9,578 bases of DNA from an uncultured Collinsella sp. Its GTDB lineage: Bacteria > Actinomycetota > Coriobacteriia > Coriobacteriales > Coriobacteriaceae. Location of the stretch: positions 1 through 9,578 of the forward strand of contig CABTZA010000062.1 of assembly GCA_902489225.1 (NCBI GenBank), given 5' to 3'. Shown here piece by piece: positions 5,642 to 9,578 of this stretch. The translations under genes were made by a program, and so were the position numbers. The number at the start of each line of letters is the position of its first letter. Positions within the stretch are counted from its first letter, which is position 1. The notes below the pieces were generated by a model, which was not told the origin of the DNA, did not search any database, and saw nothing but the letters and a program-made list of their open reading frames with translations.

Positions 5642-6604
5642 TCACGATTTTCTCAAGATGTTCGTAATCCAGAGCAAAAGCGCGGCCTCAGAATCGGCCG
5701 AACCCTTGAGCGCGAGCTCTACATCGACCGCCCCCTCGAGCGCCGCGACGAGCTCTGCCATCGAAAAGCGACGTGCCCAGGTCAAGTGATTCTTGACCTG
5801 CCAGGACTGGAGCTTGAGCGTTGCGGCCAGCTCACGACCCTGTCCGCGCGCATCGAGCGCCTTGGCGACGATAAGCTCGCGGATGCGGCCGCACAGCAAC
5901 GTGTAAGTCCACACGTAGCTCTTGGCGGGCAATAGATTGAAAAGCTCGAGCGAGCGTCGCATGTCACGTGCCGAGACCGCATTGAGAAAGTCCCAGGGTT
6001 GAACCTCGGCCGTACGTACAATCCAGCGCTCAACGTCGGCAAGCTCAATCTGGGGCGCCTCGACCATCTGGGCAAGCTTAGCCAAGTCGTTATCGAGCAT
6101 GCGAGTGTTCTCGCCCGAACGCGAGACGAGCTCCTCGGCGGCCGCCGTCGAGATCGACTTGCCGCGCTGCGTCGCCATCTGCTGCACGCGACGCGGTAGC
6201 TCCCAGCGCTTGGTGCCGGAGCAATCGATCACGGCCTTCTTATCGATCTTGGCGATCGCCTTATACAGGCGTGTGTTCTTGGCAAGCGAGTCGGCAATGA
6301 TGAGGCAGACCGTTGTGGGGCTGGGACTCGCCAAATACTCGACAAGCGGCTCCGAGACCGCCTTGGCGAGCTTTGAACAGCCGTCAAGGATTACCAGGCG
6401 AAACTCGCTGCCCATCGGAAAGGTGTTAAGCGATCCGATAATCGACTCGATATCGGGGTCTTTGGTCATATCGCGCTCGTCGAGGTTGAACTCGACCATG
6501 CCCGTCTTTTCCAGACGCGCTTTCATACGCGAGACGGCGTGATCGCGCTTGACGCCGTCGGTACCGACGATCAGATATGCCGGCAGCAGACCGATTTCGG
6601 ACAT
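5642..6604 (-). CDS. holA: DNA polymerase III delta subunit (clamp loader)
   Basis: A 320-residue HolA/YqeN-type protein, the clamp-loader subunit that contacts and opens the beta sliding clamp. The N-terminal YLIVGTDGVKRDHAV (10-24) is the degenerate nucleotide-site region of delta, which lacks a working P-loop. The region around FRLVILDG (68-75), SRSGENTRMLDNDLAKLA (161-178), and the helical C-terminal collar domain (about 205-315) fit the family in order. The start at ATG 6604 is preferred: GGAGG (6613-6617) lies 8 nt upstream, and MSEIGLLPAYLIVG aligns with the family N-terminus. In-frame ATGs at 6667 and 6646 would add 21 or 14 residues and overlap the candidate promoter. Its place between comEC and rpsT is the conserved Gram-positive arrangement, which supports the call since delta sequences diverge strongly. 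Confidence 0.93.
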   Translation of the reverse strand: MSEIGLLPAYLIVGTDGVKRDHAVSRMKARLEKTGMVEFNLDERDMTKDPDIESIIGSLNTFPMGSEFRLVILDGCSKLAKAVSEPLVEYLASPSPTTVCLIIADSLAKNTRLYKAIAKIDKKAVIDCSGTKRWELPRRVQQMATQRGKSISTAAAEELVSRSGENTRMLDNDLAKLAQMVEAPQIELADVERWIVRTAEVQPWDFLNAVSARDMRRSLELFNLLPAKSYVWTYTLLCGRIRELIVAKALDARGQGRELAATLKLQSWQVKNHLTWARRFSMAELVAALEGAVDVELALKGSADSEAALLLWITNILRKS

Positions 6605-6644
6605 TGCGCTCCCCTCCCGCAGGCCTTCGTATTCGTTCCGTGCC

Positions 6645-6674
6645 ATTCTAGCCCAGGGGCCCACCACACGCCAA
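6645..6674 (-). promoter_or_regulatory. Candidate promoter of holA
   Basis: In the 78-nt gap after comEC the minus strand has TTGGCG (6674-6669), an 18-nt spacer and TAGAAT (6650-6645). The -35 matches TTGACA at four of six positions and the -10 is one mismatch from TATAAT. The start site would be near 6638, leaving a leader of about 34 nt that includes the holA Shine-Dalgarno. It excludes the upstream alternative holA starts. Confidence 0.5.
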
Positions 6675-6682
6675 CGACGTCG

Positions 6683-8986
6683 TCACGGTCGCTGGCATCG
6701 CATCGTAAAGCCCTTCGCGGTCGGCGTGATGGTGATATCGCCGTGTTCGATAGTGCACGCGAACACACCGCCCGCTTCCTTAACGGCATCGATGCAGGCA
6801 TCGGACGGATGGCCGTATCGATTCCCCTCGCCCGCGCTCGCGAGGGAAAGCTCAGGCTTCAGGACGTCCAGCGACTCACCATCGACTGAAACCTTAGAGC
6901 CGTGATGCCCAAGTTTAAGGACATCGATATCCCCCACCTCCTGCACGAATTCCCGTTCTTGGTCGAGCTCGGCATCACCGGTGAGGAGCATACGCAGGCC
7001 CTTGCCTTCCTGAATATAAGAGAGCAGCAGGACAAGCGAGTCCTCATTTCCCTCGCCATCCACGGACTCGAATGGCCACATCACGCGAGCGCAAAATGAG
7101 CCGATGTCGACCGTATCCCCACGGCGCACCTGCCGATACTCCACGCCAGGTCGGTTCAATACTTCGGCAGGAGCATCCTCCAGCGCATCCGCCGCCACGG
7201 CAATCGTTCCGACCGAAAACTGTTCGAGCACGGCAGGCAGACCACCCCAGTGGTCCTCATCCCAATGCGTCACAAAGACGGCATCGATATGGTGCACGTT
7301 ATTGCGAACCAACGCCGCCACCACGCGCTCGTCGAGCCCGCAGTCGACGAGCGCTACTGCACCGCCCTCGCGGATAAGAATCGCATCGGCCTGGCCCACA
7401 TCGAGTACCGTCACCGAAGGCGGAGCGAATCGATCCCAAAAGACGTACGGAATCGCAGCCAAGAGCACCAGACATGCAAGCCCCACCGCCATAGGGAGTG
7501 CACGGGGACGCGGCCACCAGACCAGCAGGGCCGCCAGCAAACACGGCACTAGGTAAATCCACACGCTATCGGGCGGCACGCTCACGGATGCACCCGGCAC
7601 GGCGGCAAACAGCTGCTCGAAGAACAGCGCGCAACGGGCGGCAATCATGGGCACAACGAGCGCCCAAGCCCGCAACGGTCCCACGAGCGAAAAGGGAACC
7701 AGCACGATCGACACAGCAAGCAGTACGCTCACCACCGGACCAATGACCGCATTTGCCAACGGAGCAATGAGCGAGAACGTACCGAAGGCAGGAATGGTAA
7801 TGGGGAGCGTCGCCAACTGCGAGCACAGTGTGACGGAAAGCATACTGGCAATGCCCGATGGCACACCCAGCTCACCCAAAGCGTAGGAGGCGTACGGGCA
7901 AAAGCACAGGATGGCAAAGACGCTGGCACATGAAAGCTGAAAGCCTATCTCGAACAGCACCGTCGGCCGCAGTAGCACAAAGATGGACATGGTTGCGAAG
8001 AGTGCCGATGCGCCGTGCCGGCGACGCCCCGCGCCGTTTACGACAAGCGTCGTGAACACCATGCAGCACGCGCGCACGGCCGAGGGAGACGCGCCCGTAA
8101 AAGCAGCGTAGCCCACAAGCGTTATCGCCAATATCGCCCGCTGAAGACCACGTGAGCACCGAGTCTTTTGCAACACACCCTCGATTACAAACCCCACGAT
8201 AGCCAAATGGCTGCCCGAGACGGCGATTAGATGCGCCGTTCCCGTCACCGAAAACCAGTCGCCCGCCGGTTGGGCGTGCAGCTCGGCCGAACGACCGCAG
8301 ACGACACCGGCTATGAACGCACGCGCCGGGTCGGTCGCAGGCGCGATGGACGCAAGCAGCCCATTTCGCAGCCGAAGCAGCGGCCCCGGAGAGCCCTCAT
8401 CGACCGATAAAATCCGAACGGCTTTTACCTTGCATACCTCGCCTCGGAGCACACGCGATCGTCCATACGCATCGTTCTCAAAACGTGAAACGCGACCGAT
8501 AACACGCACGTGCGCCCCGACCTTGAGCTCGAGGTCGCACGATAGGCGAACCATTGCCAAGTTCTTACCGTCCGTGCGTGCCTCGCAGGTATAGGAATAC
8601 ACGTCGTCGTTTATGGATGGGTCACCCTGCACGACAAACTCAAGGCTGCTTGCCGCTCGACCGTCGAGCGCCTTCGAGGCGCTTAGCACGCCCACAGCCC
8701 ACCACGCCGAGACGACCGCTCCCGCCACGAGACCGACGGACGCGGCATACAGCCACCGCTTCCAAGGGGCAAGCCGCGCACAAGATTGAGCCAGCACAAC
8801 GAATACCGCCGCCGTAACGGGAATGGCCCATAGCGGCCCGACCGCCGAAGCCCGCTCCCGCAGCAGCGCATCGGCGGCCACGTTGAGCACCAAGGCGCAG
8901 CTCATGCACATGCCGGCACACAGGGCCATCGTCCACGTCATCAGAGGCCGCGGAGGCATCACATGCTCGCACTCGGTCGCACTCAT
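6683..8986 (-). CDS. comEC: ComEC/Rec2-type DNA uptake channel with C-terminal metallo-beta-lactamase domain
   Basis: A 767-residue polytopic membrane protein, the channel that carries single-stranded DNA across the membrane in natural transformation. N-terminal helices (about 17-38, 50-70, 80-102) are followed by a soluble loop (about 110-195, OB-like DUF4131 region). The Competence domain (about 220-515, many hydrophobic helices) contains TGTAHLIAVSGSHLAIVG at 248-265. The C-terminal metallo-beta-lactamase domain (about 523-767) is complete: VLDVGQADA (527-535), VDCG (547-550), THWDEDHWGG (573-582, the HxDxDH metal site), NEDSLV (647-652), LTGD (668-671), GHHGS (693-697) and NRYGHP (722-727... 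N722, H726). This domain is proposed to be the nuclease that degrades the non-transported strand. The ATG overlaps the comEA stop by 4 nt (ATGA) and has no strong Shine-Dalgarno, so translation is probably coupled. No frameshift or lost catalytic residue is seen. Whether the host is naturally competent cannot be told from this window. Confidence 0.96.
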   Translation of the reverse strand: MSATECEHVMPPRPLMTWTMALCAGMCMSCALVLNVAADALLRERASAVGPLWAIPVTAAVFVVLAQSCARLAPWKRWLYAASVGLVAGAVVSAWWAVGVLSASKALDGRAASSLEFVVQGDPSINDDVYSYTCEARTDGKNLAMVRLSCDLELKVGAHVRVIGRVSRFENDAYGRSRVLRGEVCKVKAVRILSVDEGSPGPLLRLRNGLLASIAPATDPARAFIAGVVCGRSAELHAQPAGDWFSVTGTAHLIAVSGSHLAIVGFVIEGVLQKTRCSRGLQRAILAITLVGYAAFTGASPSAVRACCMVFTTLVVNGAGRRRHGASALFATMSIFVLLRPTVLFEIGFQLSCASVFAILCFCPYASYALGELGVPSGIASMLSVTLCSQLATLPITIPAFGTFSLIAPLANAVIGPVVSVLLAVSIVLVPFSLVGPLRAWALVVPMIAARCALFFEQLFAAVPGASVSVPPDSVWIYLVPCLLAALLVWWPRPRALPMAVGLACLVLLAAIPYVFWDRFAPPSVTVLDVGQADAILIREGGAVALVDCGLDERVVAALVRNNVHHIDAVFVTHWDEDHWGGLPAVLEQFSVGTIAVAADALEDAPAEVLNRPGVEYRQVRRGDTVDIGSFCARVMWPFESVDGEGNEDSLVLLLSYIQEGKGLRMLLTGDAELDQEREFVQEVGDIDVLKLGHHGSKVSVDGESLDVLKPELSLASAGEGNRYGHPSDACIDAVKEAGGVFACTIEHGDITITPTAKGFTMRCQRP

Positions 8987-9578
8987 ACGCAGATGGAATC
9001 TTTGATTTTGGCAAGCTTCTTCTCGCCGATTCCCGACACACGCATCAGATCGTCAACCGAGGCAAAAGCACCGTTCTTTGTCCGCTCATCGATAATCGAC
9101 TGGGCCATGGAGGGACCGATGCCCGAGAGCGTCTGCAGCTCTGCCGCGCTTGCCGTATTAATGTTTACTAGGCCTGTTGCGCCACTCACGCCCGATGATG
9201 CGGAAGCCCCACCATCAACACCAGCTTCCGCAATGGACGCCTGCTGCTCCCCTACCGTTGGAACGTGAATCTTCTGTCCATCGACGACCTTAGATGCCCG
9301 ATTGAGCCCCGTAACGTCTGCCTCGGGCGCCAGCCCGCCGGCGGCATCAATCGCCTGAGCCACCCGCGCGCCGTCCTTGAGACGATATACACCGGGCGAC
9401 ACAACGGCGCCATCAACATCGACATAAACCTCTGCCGCGGCAGACGCCTTAGGCGAAGAGCCTTCGGATGTCTTTCCGCTCGAGGCATCGCCGGATCCCG
9501 GCTCCACTAACGAACCCGAACCATCAGTGTGCTCAAACGACACACTGCCGGCACCGCCGCCAAGGTTCGCCATCGCCA
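8983..9578 (-). CDS. comEA: ComEA-type competence DNA receptor, 5' end off the window
   Basis: The frame is open through the right edge. Numbering from the internal ATG at 9573, residues 48-106 form an SLBB domain (VYVDVDGAVVSPGVYRL, then an AAGG and a VDGQKIHVP segment). Residues 135-196 form a ComEA helix-hairpin-helix domain with LVNINTASAAELQTLSGIG and a second hairpin VSGIGEKKLAKIK. Gly/Ser/Ala-rich linkers (1-47 and 108-134) separate the parts. ComEA binds incoming double-stranded DNA through the helix-hairpin-helix domain at the outer face of the membrane. Known ComEA proteins have an N-terminal membrane anchor; none is visible, so the true start is very likely beyond 9578 and ATG 9573 is probably internal. 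The stop overlaps the comEC start, the usual operon partner. The Firmicutes comEB gene between them is absent. Confidence 0.94.
   Translation of the reverse strand, partial: AMANLGGGAGSVSFEHTDGSGSLVEPGSGDASSGKTSEGSSPKASAAAEVYVDVDGAVVSPGVYRLKDGARVAQAIDAAGGLAPEADVTGLNRASKVVDGQKIHVPTVGEQQASIAEAGVDGGASASSGVSGATGLVNINTASAAELQTLSGIGPSMAQSIIDERTKNGAFASVDDLMRVSGIGEKKLAKIKDSICV

Noticed and set aside
9571..9573. ATG as the true comEA start
   Set aside because: It would leave ComEA without a membrane anchor, the frame stays open to the edge, and no upstream ribosome-binding site can be seen in the 5 remaining bases.

Overview
This window is one strand-coherent block of eight protein-coding genes, all read from the minus strand (right to left). 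It looks like a chromosome segment of a high-GC Gram-positive bacterium. Gene order, GC-rich third codon positions, actinobacterial-style -10 boxes and the protein sequences suggest an actinobacterium of the class Coriobacteriia, with Collinsella or a close relative my best guess. That placement is inference from recall; no search was run.

In transcription order the genes are: comEA (5' end off the right edge), comEC, holA, rpsT, lepA, dusB, hemW, and a DnaJ-family gene whose 3' end runs off the left edge. This is a rearranged version of the Firmicutes cluster comEA-comEB-comEC-holA-rpsT-...-lepA-hemW-hrcA-grpE-dnaK-dnaJ. Here comEB is absent, dusB sits between lepA and hemW, and the hrcA-grpE-dnaK genes are missing, so a DnaJ-like gene follows hemW directly.

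The block divides into four likely transcription units. (1) comEA-comEC, coupled by a 4-nt ATGA overlap, encode the DNA receptor and DNA channel of natural transformation. (2) holA, the clamp-loader delta subunit, has a candidate promoter in the 78-nt gap after comEC. (3) rpsT, ribosomal protein S20, has an extended -10 promoter, a foldable leader, a GTG start, and a strong intrinsic terminator at 5171-5207. (4) lepA-dusB-hemW, a translation factor, a tRNA dihydrouridine synthase and a haem chaperone, are packed with 2-4 nt gaps; the DnaJ-like gene follows after 58 nt with its own candidate promoter. lepA has no evident Shine-Dalgarno and may be translated from a leaderless mRNA.

The most unusual item is the DnaJ-like protein. 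It has an intact J-domain, Gly/Phe region and four-repeat zinc finger. Just after the first C-terminal substrate-binding domain, however, it switches to a roughly 40-residue hydrophobic stretch where C-terminal domain II and the dimerisation region should be, so it looks like a membrane-anchored co-chaperone. No tRNA, CRISPR array, insertion sequence or other mobile element was seen. No gene-free stretch exceeds about 135 nt.
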